Notes under the pieces: model-generated
What the model was told of the DNA's origin: nothing
The model's input: the letters and a program-made list of their open reading frames with translations, nothing else
Databases searched by the model: none
Program-made: the position numbers and the translations under genes
Source of the DNA: Branchiostoma belcheri
Lineage: Eukaryota > Chordata > Leptocardii > Amphioxiformes > Branchiostomatidae
Reading direction: 5' to 3'
Assembly (NCBI RefSeq): GCF_001625305.1
Contig: NW_017802669.1
Coordinates: 88,036-152,035, forward strand
Length of the DNA stretch: 64,000 nt
In this document: positions 21,241-31,865 of the stretch, piece after piece
How the letters are laid out: every line of letters begins with the position of its first letter
How positions within the stretch are numbered: the first letter of the stretch is position 1

Positions 21241-22091
21241 TCAAGTGTATGAAGTAAGGATATACGTTTTGTACAAACCTATCTTACTTCATTTGAAGGA
21301 AGGAGGGCATACTGTAAATCAGTTTATGTTCACAGTAGCAAAATTTCACGGTCTGAGAGAAATGGACATGTTCACGGAACTATATGTTCGCGGTGGCGGC
21401 AGGTGCAGAAGAAAGCAAATTATTTGTTCGCAGTAATGATAAATTCGCGGTGCAGAAGAGACCGCGAATATAAAAGACCACAAATATAAAGTGATTTACA
21501 GTATTGCTTGTCAGTATTCTGATTGCCCCTGTGACACATTCACAAATTTGGGCTTGGGAACACTAGCCGAACGCCGCCCAACCACGGTTGGGAGTACGTT
21601 GGTGCAAAATCGGCTGTAGTTGGCTGGCGTTCAGCAAGCTTGACTACTATTCGGCTACGCCATCCGAATGTTTCAAAAAAGTGGCTGCCATTAGAACGTG
21701 CGATTAGACAGCCCCCCCCCCAAAAAAAAAACGGCAACCCGGGACGCCTGCAAAGGAGGCTAGAAACGCTAAAATGTCTGCGGCAGGAGGCTAAGCCACA
21801 GACCGACCCTCCCAGCGACCCAGGGAAACCAGCCGCCGGGCACTTGAAAGCCGGACTGGGGGATAAACAAGGCGACTAGATTGATGGTTTAATCAGCGGA
21901 CGAAGACTTTACTCAAGCGGGTGCCCGGCTCTCCTCAGCGCGCCTAGATCCCTTAATAGCTGTTGAGGGAAAGAAAAGTGCTCAATTTGTCTTAGCGTAG
22001 TGGTTAGGAGGACAGAACGCTGCCTTTAATAGCTTCTTTTGACGGTGACAACGGCTTACCGGAGCACCATATGCGTGGGGTAATACCTTTA
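21241..22091. other. Intergenic DNA with a hairpin-rich unit
   Basis: The segment at 21310-21500 alternates sense and inverted short blocks (GTAAATCAGTTTATGTTCAC against AAATATAAAGTGATTTACAG), suggesting an old inverted-repeat element. The rest (21540-22090) is GC-richer and unassigned. Confidence 0.35.
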
Positions 22092-22495
22092 GGCCACTCT
22101 GACTTCATTTTATGGATGACATCCAGGCACGCAGTGATTTTCGCCTGTTCTCCATTAAAAAAACATCCTCTTTGAGGCTCTGGCCTGGTTGCCATCCTCC
22201 GTAGTCCATGGTAGCTAGTGACAATAGGGAGCCGGTGGTAACTACGGAGGATGGCAGCCAGGCTGCCGAAGCTCCACGGAACTCAAGAACTCAGTACTGT
22301 CACGGTTGGCAAAAGGACAGCATGTACCGGCTTGTCGTAGAAGTCGCTATGTACTACCGCAAATTCACAATACCAGCTTTGTATTTCTGTGGTTTAGCAG
22401 CGTTTTTTTTTTTGCCGGATTTTTTTTATTCGCCCGCTCGCGCTAGTTTTCAGGTCTCCCTAGTATGTCATCCATGAAATTAAGCCAGTGTGGCC
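22092..22495. mobile_element. Harbinger-like MITE, complete, TTA target duplication
   Basis: Left end GGCCACTCTGACTTCATTTT plus ATGGATGACAT, right end ATGTCATCCATGAAATTAAG then CCAGTGTGGCC. TTA flanks both sides (22089-22091 and 22496-22498), the 3-bp TWA duplication of PIF/Harbinger elements. The core 22185-22300 is a secondary hairpin shared with 2435-2640. It has no transposase. Confidence 0.85.
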
Positions 22496-23005
22496 TTACT
22501 CTCCCCGCCAGTTTACCCTGGCTTTAGGCGCGCGGAGTGACGTATCGTGCAATTTGACTTCACAAACGCTGCCGTTGACTAGAGAAGTTACACAAATACA
22601 TCAAACTACTGGCTCGGAAAGTGGTGATTCTGGGCTGAAATTACCGACACAGGTGACTGGTGCTCACTTATCTCAACAACAAAAAATACTGAGGAAAGTC
22701 TTCTATTCTGTTACTCAAATACACAGACATTTTTACACATTGATATTTTGCATGTTTCTGGTATCCAGTTATTGTAAACATTACAAAATAATTGTAGGAT
22801 AGATATATGTAAAGCTATTGTTTATTCATTGTCATACATTTCTTTAAAAAGTACGTTGTTGAGCATTGAAGTCGTTTCATTTATATCACTGTTGTTAGTA
22901 TGTAACGTACACCAAACTTGTTCGCGAAGATAATCACTGCTTTTCACAAGTATTAGTTTCTGTCGATGAAATAAAATCTAAAACCGCAGTTAGAAAAAGT
23001 TACAA

Positions 23006-23364
23006 GCATTCGATGCAATTTCAAGGCGGCAAAACAAAAAAAATATTCTAGATGAGGAAATCTGTCTGATATTGACATTTACTGCACATTTTCGTCATTT
23101 TGTACTAATTGTTTGGAAATAGCCCCAAAACAAGCTACACGAGGCGTGTCTTTATTTTTAGGTACCACCCATAAATATCTAGAACCACCAGACGACACGT
23201 ACAAACCAAGCTACCGTTTTCCGTCAGTGACATCACATTTTTGCCTCACAGATATCAGTATGCTATGGGATAGGATTCATTCAACTTACTCTTTCAAAAG
23301 AACGACCAGAAAACTGACTTTGAAAATCCAGTTTTGCAGTCCTGAAATTACACTGGCCGCCTTT
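23006..23364 (-). mobile_element. High-copy ATCCAATGCAATTT repeat, near complete
   Basis: GCATTCGATGCAATTTCAAG at one end and CACTGGCCGCCTTT at the other; internally GGTACCACCCATAAATATCT and CTCACAGATATCAGTATGC. The orientation is opposite to the copy at 13871. Confidence 0.75.
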
Positions 23365-23599
23365 AACGAACATGTTAGTAAAATGGTGCGTTCAGCACCA
23401 AGGACAGGGCCAATCATTGAGATATATGAAAGTTAGAGGAACAACATTCGTTGTTCGCCGTGCACATATGCTTGTAAAAAATAACTTCGTCAGACAAGAA
23501 AGGGGCATTTCTTCAGCCAGACAATACGTAAACCGCGTAGTTTACCTCCATTTTGTTATGGAAAGGCTTTGTTTTTGACAATTTCTACCGGTAAATATT

Positions 23600-24090
23600 A
23601 TTTATTTTACGTCGGTGAAGGGTAGACATCCAGGTAATAAGATACACAAGGAAATTATTACTCGAGCAACTGGATAGATTTTGAAAACTGTAGTGGATGC
23701 TACTTGAAACGTCTGATAGTTTTTTGTTGTTCGTTCGTTTGTTTGTTTGTTTGTTTGTTTTTGCAATTTATTTATTTATTAGTTTGGCAGCAACAGCCAG
23801 GGTTACCCAACTAGTCGTAGACTATTATTAAGGGTCAACCCTGGAAAAAAAATGAAATCTTTAGGCATACATACAAATATAATTAATAAGATACACGATA
23901 CATACGTTATATTATTAGAACAATATGTACATAATTATATACAAATTATCAGAACTTATATACAATAATAGGGTTACTAACATTGGTTTCCTAGTATATA
24001 CATAGTTACCGAGGTAGTGATATTGACAAAGTTTACCGTATTGCCACACGCATATTTCAATACCTATCCAGTTGCTTGAGTTACAATTTT
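23600..24090. repeat. Dispersed repeat (GTCGGTGAAGG...CAACTGGATA) and (TTTG)n
   Basis: 23610-23715 (GTCGGTGAAGGGTAGACATC, GAGCAACTGGATAG) recurs at 34325-34465, 36935-37070 and inverted at 42545-42660. A (GTTT)n run follows at about 23728-23760. A second piece, CTATCCAGTTGCTTGAGTTA, lies at 24064. The element type is unknown. Confidence 0.65.
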
Positions 24091-24269
24091 CTTGTGTATT
24101 ATTTCTTTTGTTTGCTTTTTACAACTTGTGTGTTAAATTCATTATTGCACTGCTTTCCATCGTTGTATTTCAATTTCTACCCAGAAAAAAATATCGAGCT
24201 CATTTGTACGTTTTGTAGCTAATCGGTGTATATTAATAATATCTTTCTCTACTCTACACTAACGCCTAA

Positions 24270-24660
24270 GGCCATGTTGATTTGATTATATGGATGACAT
24301 CCTCTGGGAACCCCAAAACTGATGCGAGCGTGCGAATAAAAAAAAGTTTGGCTAACAAAAAAAGTTCCTTTCATTATGAAATCTACGTGGTTTTGAAGGT
24401 CTAACAAATGACACAGAATATGGTTTGGCGAATAATCTACTCTTCAAATTCATTTCTTTACATTTTCGTCTTTTTCTTTGATTTTGGCATTCTACGACAT
24501 TGGTATCGTTTTTTAATGTTTTCTTTTCAGCCTAATTTATATATTTGCTCATTTTGCAGCTGTTTTGTACGATTTACAGTATGGTTGAAAACTTTTTTTT
24601 AAAACGGCCGAAAATTCATGCGCGCGTCGGTGTCATCCATATAATCAAATCAACATGGCC
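24270..24660. mobile_element. Harbinger-like MITE with perfect 30-bp TIRs and TAA duplication
   Basis: The outer 30 bases, beginning GGCCATGTTGATTTGATTAT, are exactly mirrored at the right end, and TAA flanks both sides (24267-24269 and 24661-24663). The perfect arms imply recent insertion. The interior is AT-rich and non-coding. Confidence 0.9.
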
Positions 24661-25059
24661 TAACCATGGTTGGGGGCGTTCGGGTAGTATTTTGGGATGC
24701 CAAATTCGTCGTCAATGGCTTTAAACACGTGGTTCTGAATCATGAGACATTGGCTTTAGCGTGAACATGGCAGCCGGCCCACTGAACTCACTACAGCAGT
24801 CACGACGTTTCTCTGTTTTGGCTCTGCCGTGAGAGTTCTATTTTTGCCGGTCGATTTCATACATGTATGGAAGGAAAAACACACAGCCCAAGCGGAAGGA
24901 ATCAAGGAAGTGGTCTTCCACGTGGCCAAACAGTGATACAGTTGTTTACTTTTATTAAAATAAAGTTAAGAACGTATTCGACCGTGTGCGTTTAATTTGT
25001 GGAGTGTTTAATGGTTTGCTGCATTTTCTTCTTTTTTTTTGTTTCAGATAAGCTTGGTA

Positions 25060-27150
25060 CAAGCTTGGTGCAGGGAGTTTTTTTTTTCAATTTCTTCTGT
25101 TGTCCTTAGATGGTTTTTCTTCCAGTGTCTTGAACCTCTGAACTAACCCTTAAAGGTATCCAATGCAATTTCATGGCGGTAATTCTGAATAGGGCAATCT
25201 GTATAATATTAACACATATTTCGCCACATTGGAACTTTGCATCATCATTTCATACTTTGAGCGTTTAAAAGAGTGCAGAAACAACCCCCAAGATGAGTCC
25301 TTTATTTTCTGGGTGGTACCCCAAAAATCAGCCCAGGATCCTAGTCTCTACCAGACTAACTACGCTGGCTATATATAGGAGAATATGCCAGGGGAGTTTG
25401 GCCGCCTTGTAGGTTCGGAGGGAAAGAAACTACCTCCCCGCGGCCGGACTCCCTTGGCCAATTTTACTCTCTTTTTTGTCGAATTCCGTATTCCCGTAGA
25501 AAGGCCTGGTGGAGGCTGCCAGTAACCGTTTCTCTCACAATTGTTGGCATTTTTGCTACATGAAATTGAATGTCAATATACATTGGAACAGTGTTGTTTC
25601 AACTTGAAATGCAATGTATGCAGATTAGTGACTAGAATATTGACTTTGAAAAATCTGGTTTTACACCTTTTGCTGTACTTCCTTTTTAAAGAAATATTTT
25701 AAAGATAGCAAAAATTTGTGCAGTGAAACGAGTTTTTATTTCAAGGCCTTGTCAGTTGTCCTTAAATTTTTTTCTTCCAGTGTCCTGACCTGATAATCAG
25801 TTAAGTTTCCTTCGATCGATCCAATAGTACCTGCTACTTGAGTCGACTTACAGAAAGTGAAACCAGTGAAAACATATCATCTTCTTGGAATAACTTCTTA
25901 GTGCAGTGACCTGCCCGTTGTCCTTAGATCTTTTTTCTTTCGGTGTCTTGAACTAACCCGTAAGTTTTCTCCTTTATACAACTCCTACTTGACTCGACTT
26001 GGAGCAAGCGAAAAAACAGTGAAAACGGGAGTATATCGGACAACTTCTTGGAATAACTTCTTGGTGCAGTGAATTTTTTAAATGACTTGCACGTTGTCCT
26101 TAGATCTTAAAATTTTATTCTTTCAGTGTCTTGAACTAACCCGTAAGTTTTCTCTTTTATACAACTCCTACTTGACTCGAATTAGAGCAAGTAGAACCAG
26201 TGAAAACGGGAGTATTTCGGACAACTTCTTGGAGTAACATCTTAGTGCAGTGAATTTTTTTAATGACTTGCACGTTGTCCTTAGATTTTTTTATTCTTTC
26301 AGTGTCTTGAACTTCACCTTAAGGTTCCTCCTTCATACAGGTGAAACCAGTGAAAACGGGATCATATTTTGGAACAACTGCTTGGTGCAGTGAGATGTTT
26401 TTTTTTCAGCGACATGTCCGATCCGTTGTGTCTGTTAACGTTTTCTCAGATCTATAAGCCTTCTGTTTTTTAACAACTGCTTGGTGCAATCACTTTCAAG
26501 TTGTCCTTAGATTTTTTTTTCTTTGTGAATTTTTTTGTTTTTTGTTTTTTGCAAAGACTTGTATGTTGTCCTTATGTTTTTCCTTCAGTGTCTTTAGAGC
26601 AAGCTAGGTAAAACGTGATCATATCGGACAACTTCTTGGAATAACATCTTGGTGCAGTGAAATGTTTTTCCATGACTTGTCTGTTGTCCTTAGATGTTTT
26701 TTTTCTTCAGTGTCTGTTAAAGTTTCCTTAGATTGATACACGTTTGTTTGACTTATAGCAGGCAAAACGAAATCATATCGGACGTTTTTGGAAATTTGCT
26801 TGTTGCAGTGAGGTGTTTTTAATGACTTGTACGTTGTCATTAGATCTTTTTTTCTTTGTGATTTTTTTTTCAAAGACTTGTCCGTTGTCTTGAAGATTTT
26901 TTTTCCTTCAGTGTCGGTTAAAGTTTCCTTAGATCGATAAACCTTCTGTTTGACTCGGCTTAGACCAGGTAAAATGGAATCATTTCGGACAACTTTTTGG
27001 AACAACTGTTTGGTGCAGTGACATGTTTTTGTTTAAATGACTTGTCCGTTGTTCCTTCAGTGTCGGTTAAAGTTCCTTTAGATCGGTAAACTTCTGTTTG
27101 ACTCGACTTAGAGCAGGTAAACCGGGATCAGATCGGACAAGTTCTCGGAA
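25060..27150 (+). repeat. Diverged tandem array, unit about 130-180 bp, about 10-11 copies
   Basis: Each unit contains GTTGTCCTTAGAT, TTTTTCTTTCAGTGTCTTGAA, GACTCGACTTAGAGCA, AGTGAAAACGGGA and CTTGGTGCAGTGA in this order. GTTGTCCTTA-type landmarks occur near 25103, 25753, 25918, 26093, 26274, 26510, 26570 and 26688, with decayed forms near 26834, 26888 and 27047. The array is interrupted at about 25152-25740 by a high-copy repeat and other sequence. No coding frame is shared between units. Confidence 0.8.
25152..25330 (+). mobile_element. High-copy repeat, internally deleted copy inside the array
   Basis: AAAGGTATCCAATGCAATTT opens the copy. AATCTGTATAATATTAACAC and CTGGGTGGTACCCCAAAAAT follow. 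It interrupts the tandem array, so it is younger than the array. Confidence 0.6.
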
Positions 27151-27690
27151 CGCGTGTTGTAAATGTAAAGCGGAGTTTCCAGTTGAAATCCTCCGTGCAC
27201 GGCGGGTTATTTTTCCGGCTCGGTTCTGACAGGCTCTCCCATGCGGCCCACTCTCCAGAGTTAATCGTGGTTAAACGAGCCCCGTAATTGGAAGGGTCGG
27301 AACCTCTCATGACGCAAACCGCCGCCCCTCGTCTTATTCCCCGCCGTTAATTGCCCCGGGTAGCCTCCCTTTGAAGGTTAACCCGCGCACAAACAAATCT
27401 AAGCGAGTGGCGAGGAGAATACCGAGGCTAAGAGGAGCGCCCGAGCCGACAGGACCTAACGAATCGGAAAGGGCGGGGGTCGATCTGCTGAGAGCTTTCC
27501 AGGAATTATAGAATTACGCGCGAGCTCTTCCAGGAAAAACTACAAGTCAGCAACCGGGAGGTGGAATTGGGAACGACATTGACATTTCCATTTTCAGCCG
27601 GCATCAGTAAAGCAGCTGCGCGGTTATCTAAGGAGACGGGTTCAAGTGGCTGAACTCCACTAGAATTCGTAATATTCATTTTGCGCACAT
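27151..27690. promoter_or_regulatory. GC-rich repeat-free block (candidate Barhl-region regulatory element)
   Basis: A sharp change from AT-rich array to GC-rich unique sequence. Homeodomain-type cores lie in GC-rich context: CCCGTAATTGGAAGG near 27281, CCGTTAATTGCCCC near 27343, GAGTTAATCGTGG near 27257. GCACAAACAAATC (Fox-like) is near 27387. No exon-like frame is seen. The pattern suits a conserved noncoding element, which only alignment could confirm. Confidence 0.38.
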
Positions 27691-28320
27691 AAGTAAAGTG
27701 ACGTAGTCACGCATACCATTGTATCTGAAATTTTCTTCCTTTAATTTTTTTTCATACATGTCTTTTTTTAATTTTTATCATTCATTTACAAAATAAGAAA
27801 TAAACCAACAATAACGCAAAAGATAACACATGTACATATACCACGGATCCAAATACAAAGGTACAACAGAATAAACAAACAAAAGAAATAAACAAAATAA
27901 TACCAGCCAACTAAAGCTATACTAACACAGGAGAAAATCAAAAATAACATATGAATTTTAACTACTCTTAAATTAACTTAATACAGATGAAATAATGATA
28001 TAAAGAGACATATATGTTGTTTGTACCTGCAATTAGCCTCGGGCATGTATTTGCAATAAATTTTTATATGTCAGTACAAAGTGGTAACACACGCAAGACT
28101 TATTTTAACGCTACCATTTACACATAACAAAAACACATAGATACAAAATGTAACTACAAAATATAAAAGATCCTATACAAATGAAGTGCAAAAGATGATA
28201 AATATCTAACTTTTTAGAAGCGTTTTATTGCGGTAATGAATTGTTGGGTAATCGACAAAAATTGCCGCTTTCTTTGGCAAAGTTGTACATGTCTGGAAAA
28301 AATGCCGTGACCTCTATACA
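27691..28320. other. AT-rich intergenic DNA, nothing assigned
   Basis: Low-complexity sequence rich in A runs. No gene or repeat family recognised. Confidence 0.4.
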
Positions 28321-28680
28321 CATAGCCTAATATTTGTTTACGAGCCCTACGAATATCTCTCGCAAAGTTTCCAAACCGGCCAGATTTTTAATGGTCTGTA
28401 TGGGGTTAATCAGCAGCAAATGAAAAGACCTGTGCGGAAACACACCACACCGGCACCACGCACCATTATCAAATAAACCTCTCTCTCGATTCAACAAGCT
28501 GCCGGCCACGCTGCCTAATGACTCAGATAAAGGGATGTTTGACGATATTTGCGGCCGATTATTGCTTGTTAGTAGTCGGGGAGCGGCGAAGTGAGAAAAG
28601 AAATTGCCTCCCTATAGGGCCAATTACTGCTGCCGAGGTTTAAACTGTGGAGCGGGAGGGTTGGTGTGGTGTAGCCCGGC
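28321..28680. promoter_or_regulatory. Repeat-free block (candidate regulatory)
   Basis: GTATGGGGTTAATCAGCAGC, CTGCCTAATGACTCAGATAA (AP-1-like core), GGCCGATTATTGCTTG and GGGCCAATTACTGCTGCC lie in non-repetitive sequence. Motif-level evidence only. Confidence 0.32.
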
Positions 28681-28743
28681 TGGTGGTCCGACACAGCGTG
28701 GAGTCTGGATAATTGTGACTCCAGGGTCCGGCCTCACTGTCTC

Positions 28744-29285
28744 TCAGTACTAGTTAGTGTCAGGACCAGGGGCAGGGAGAAGGAGCAGGAAAGGAAACAA
28801 AGATGGCCTACATGACCAACGGAGTCCACAACTTTTTCTTATTCTGTTTATTGCTTGTTAGTGTCAGGACCAGGGGCAGAGGAGAGGAAAAGGAGCAGGA
28901 AAGGAAACAAAGATGGCCTACGTGCATGAACAACGGAGTCCACAACTTTTTGTTATTTTCTTATTCTGTTTATTGCTTGTTAGTGTCAGGACCAGGGGCA
29001 GAGGAGAGGAAAAGGAGCAGGAAAGGAAACAAAGATGGCCTACATGGCCAACGGAGTCCACAACTTTTTGTTATTTTGTTATTCTGTTTAGTGCTTGTTA
29101 GTGTCAGGACCAGGGACAGAGGAGAGGAAAAGGAGCAGGAAAGGAAACAAAGATGGCCTACATGGCCAACGGACTCCACAACTTTTTGTTATTTTGTTTA
29201 GTACTAGTTAGTGTCAGGGGAAGGGAGAGGGAGCCCGAAATGAAACAAAGATGGCCTACAGGACCAATGGAGTCCACAACTTTAA
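28744..29285 (+). repeat. Minisatellite, unit 104-122 bp, about 5 copies
   Basis: TTAGTGTCAGGACCAGGG recurs at about 28754, 28858, 28980 and 29098, with a shortened form at 29208. Each unit carries AAAGGAGCAGGAAAGGAAAC and AAAGATGGCCTACATG. The 132-codon and 62-codon frames here just read through the repeat. Confidence 0.9.
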
Positions 29286-29339
29286 AGTTCAGTCCGACTT
29301 TAAGGTCTTGGTACATTTAGTTTCACTACGTACTAGATT

Positions 29340-29545
29340 GCCCCATTGTTTTGTCCTTGGCAAAGGCATTTAACATCTATTTCCTCACTTGACTCAGGTG
29401 AAGTACCTAGCGTCGGTTAGGGACGTCCTCTCGGATAGGACGTAAAGCCGGAGGTCCCATGTTTGAGTAGAGCCACCACACCTTGAGTACGTTAAAGATC
29501 CCACCACAGTTATCGAAAAGAGTAGGGTACTTCCCAGTATTTAAA
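29340..29545 (+). mobile_element. SINE fragment with conserved metazoan-type core
   Basis: CTCAGGTGAAGTACCTAGCG, GGTTAGGGACGTCCTCTCGG, CGTTAAAGATCCCACCACAG and CGAAAAGAGTAGGG occur in the order I remember from deuterostome tRNA-SINE cores. The tRNA head is not evident, so the copy is truncated. Its family (Deu, Nin-DC or other) is not settled. Confidence 0.55.
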
Positions 29546-29912
29546 GGCACCAAAAGCGATTTCAAAGCAGTAAAGCTGGATTTTCAATTTTTGTGTCCCT
29601 TTTAATGTTACAGTAGTGAGTTCAATCAGCCCTATCCAATATCATATGTGAGGCAAAAAATGCGATGTAGCTGACGGTAAAAAAACGGCTGCTTGATTCG
29701 TATCATAGACTGGTTCTAGCTATTTCTTGGTGGTACTAAAAAAATAAATAGATTCGTCCCGTTGCTTGTTTGGGGGCTATTTCAAACGCTTCAAGTATGA
29801 AATGATTACAAAAAAGTGCTAAGAAATGGTGGTAATTGTCAATATCAGACATATTTCTTCATCCAGAAATTATATAGATTTTTGGTTTGCGCCCTGAAAT
29901 TGCATATGCATG
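29543..29912 (+). mobile_element. High-copy ATCCAATGCAATTT repeat, diverged copy
   Basis: AAAGGCACCAAAAGCGATTT at the start, then GGATTTTCAATTTTTGTG, TGAGGCAAAAAATGCGATG, TTCTAGCTATTTCTTGGTGG and a CCTGAAATTGCATATGCATG end. Confidence 0.7.
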
Positions 29913-30104
29913 GCACAGCTTACAAAGACATCATTCCTGGATATATCTTTGCATAATAAACCAATATCCACGTGGCCGGGATTACCAGTGTCCCTGGACG
30001 GGTGTTGACACCGCTTAAACCGGTGAAAATCCTGATGTCACGCGCGCCTTCATGCCCAGGGAGACGGTCCTTAGTACGGGACAGGGGACCATCTGTCCGG
30101 GGTT

Positions 30105-30735
30105 ATTACATCACTGTGGGCGTGACCTTGGTGCTGAAATACATCACTGTGGGCGTGGTCTTGGTGCTGAAATATATCACTGTGGGCGTGGCCTTGGTGC
30201 TGAAATACATCACTATGGGCGTGGCCTTAAAGCTAAAATACATCACTGTGGGCGTGGCCTTGGTGCTGAAATACATTACTTTGGTCGTGGCCTTGGTGCT
30301 GAAATACATCACTGTGGGCGTGGCCTTGGTGCTGAAATACACCACTGTGGGCGTGGCCTTGGTGCTGAAATACATCAGTGTGGGCGTGACCTTGGTGCTG
30401 AAATACACCACTGTGGGCGTGGCCTTGGTGCTGAAATACACCACTGTGGGCGTGGCCTTGGTGCTGAAATACATGACTTTGGTCGTGGCCTTGGTGCTGA
30501 AATACATCACTGTGGTCGTGGCCTTGGTGCTGAAATACATCACTGTGGGCGTGGCCTTGGTGCTGAAATACATCACTGTGGGCGTGGCCTTGGTGCTGAA
30601 ATGCATCGCTGTGGACGTGGCCTAGGTGCTGAAATGCATCACTGTGGGCGTGGCCTCGGTGCTGAAATTCGTCACGGTGGGCGTGGCCTTGGTGCTGAAA
30701 TACGTCACTGTGGGCGTGGCCTTGGTGCTGAACGG
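30105..30735. repeat. 33-bp minisatellite, 19 copies, each with a GC-box/KLF-type motif
   Basis: The unit is ATCACTGTGGGCGTGGCC plus TTGGTGCTGAAATAC. I count 19 copies in register. Because 33 is divisible by three, several frames stay open on both strands (up to 247 codons), but no gene is implied. Most units contain GGGCGTGGCC, whose complement GGCCACGCCC fits Sp/KLF sites. Confidence 0.95.
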
Positions 30736-31865
30736 TTATCTCCAAGCAGATGTATGTTTTATGCTCTAGATATGATGTTAGGCCACAGCAAGTAATTTTA
30801 TGGATGCCATTCTCCGTACTCTTTAAATTCAATGCAATAGGGCGAAAAAAACTAGGCGGGCCAAGAAACTACATTTTCAAATTTGATATCATAAACCTTG
30901 TTAGACAAGAAATGATACCTACATTATGCAAAGTTTACTGCACGTAAACTATTACAACATTCATAAATCTGATATCGTATTCAAATTCCTACTCCCATAT
31001 TTCGGGTTTGGAACGAAAAGTTGGTGCGATTTCTGGCACAAAGTCATACTTTATTGTTATAAGTAACGTACTACATGTACGTAAGTACATGTTACTGTAA
31101 AATTGGGGAAGGGGAAAATTGCTATACTTGAATGAATTTGCTTTTTATTAGCATTACACAAAGGACAAGGACAATGTGACGTGACAATCAAGTTACAACT
31201 TATTTTGCTACGCCACAAACACACAAAACTACAATAATTAGCGGTGTGTACAGTGCAGTGCCCCCCCCCGTTACCCAATGTTATAAGTGACAGATACCTA
31301 ATTACGATATGTATATATAAGTAAGAAAATGCAGTGCTTTACTTCTATATCTATCTACATCAATCAACTAAAACCAGAAGCGCTTGGTGTCCTCTTCAAT
31401 GTTTGTGTTAATAGTAAAATTTTGACATTGTCATCAAAATGTATTAAAGGAGAACCTCTGAGTAAAAGATTTTGAATTGTCAGATTGTCCACATGTTCCA
31501 CCATGCCGCCCATGTATGTGGGAGATTGTAATAAATAAATGAATAGATAAGTTTTAAAGTTGATACTTTTTTCTTCAACAAAATACCTCAGGAAGATGTT
31601 TACAATAGATCAAGTATTTCTAGTACACAAGTGTTCCTGAAGCTACCTCCGTACATGTATGTAGGTTAGCGGGGCAGATGAACACATGTACGATGTAGGT
31701 TAGCGGGACAGATGAACGGGACGGGATGAAAAATGAAGATTAATGAGTCTGGCGTCGACACATCCCGGCCGCCAGTCCCGACATGATCCCGACATGATCC
31801 CGACAATCCCCGTCTGTTGTCAACCTCGCACCAACGATAAGGAATGACAGGAGCAGGATAGCCTG
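30736..31865. other. Intergenic DNA with MITE end fragments
   Basis: TCTCCAAGCAGATGTATG at 30740 is one end of the CTCCAAGCAG family. TTA then GGCCACAGCAAGTAATTTTA at 30781 is a Harbinger-like left end. A segment at about 31330-31550 ends in AATAAATAAATGAATAG and may be a LINE tail. The rest is unassigned. Confidence 0.45.

Noticed and set aside
30052..30832. Long open frames (217, 247, 166 and 199 codons) on both strands
   Set aside because: All arise from the 33-bp tandem repeat, whose length is a multiple of three. Peptides are simple 11-residue repeats in four frames, with no promoter or splice evidence.
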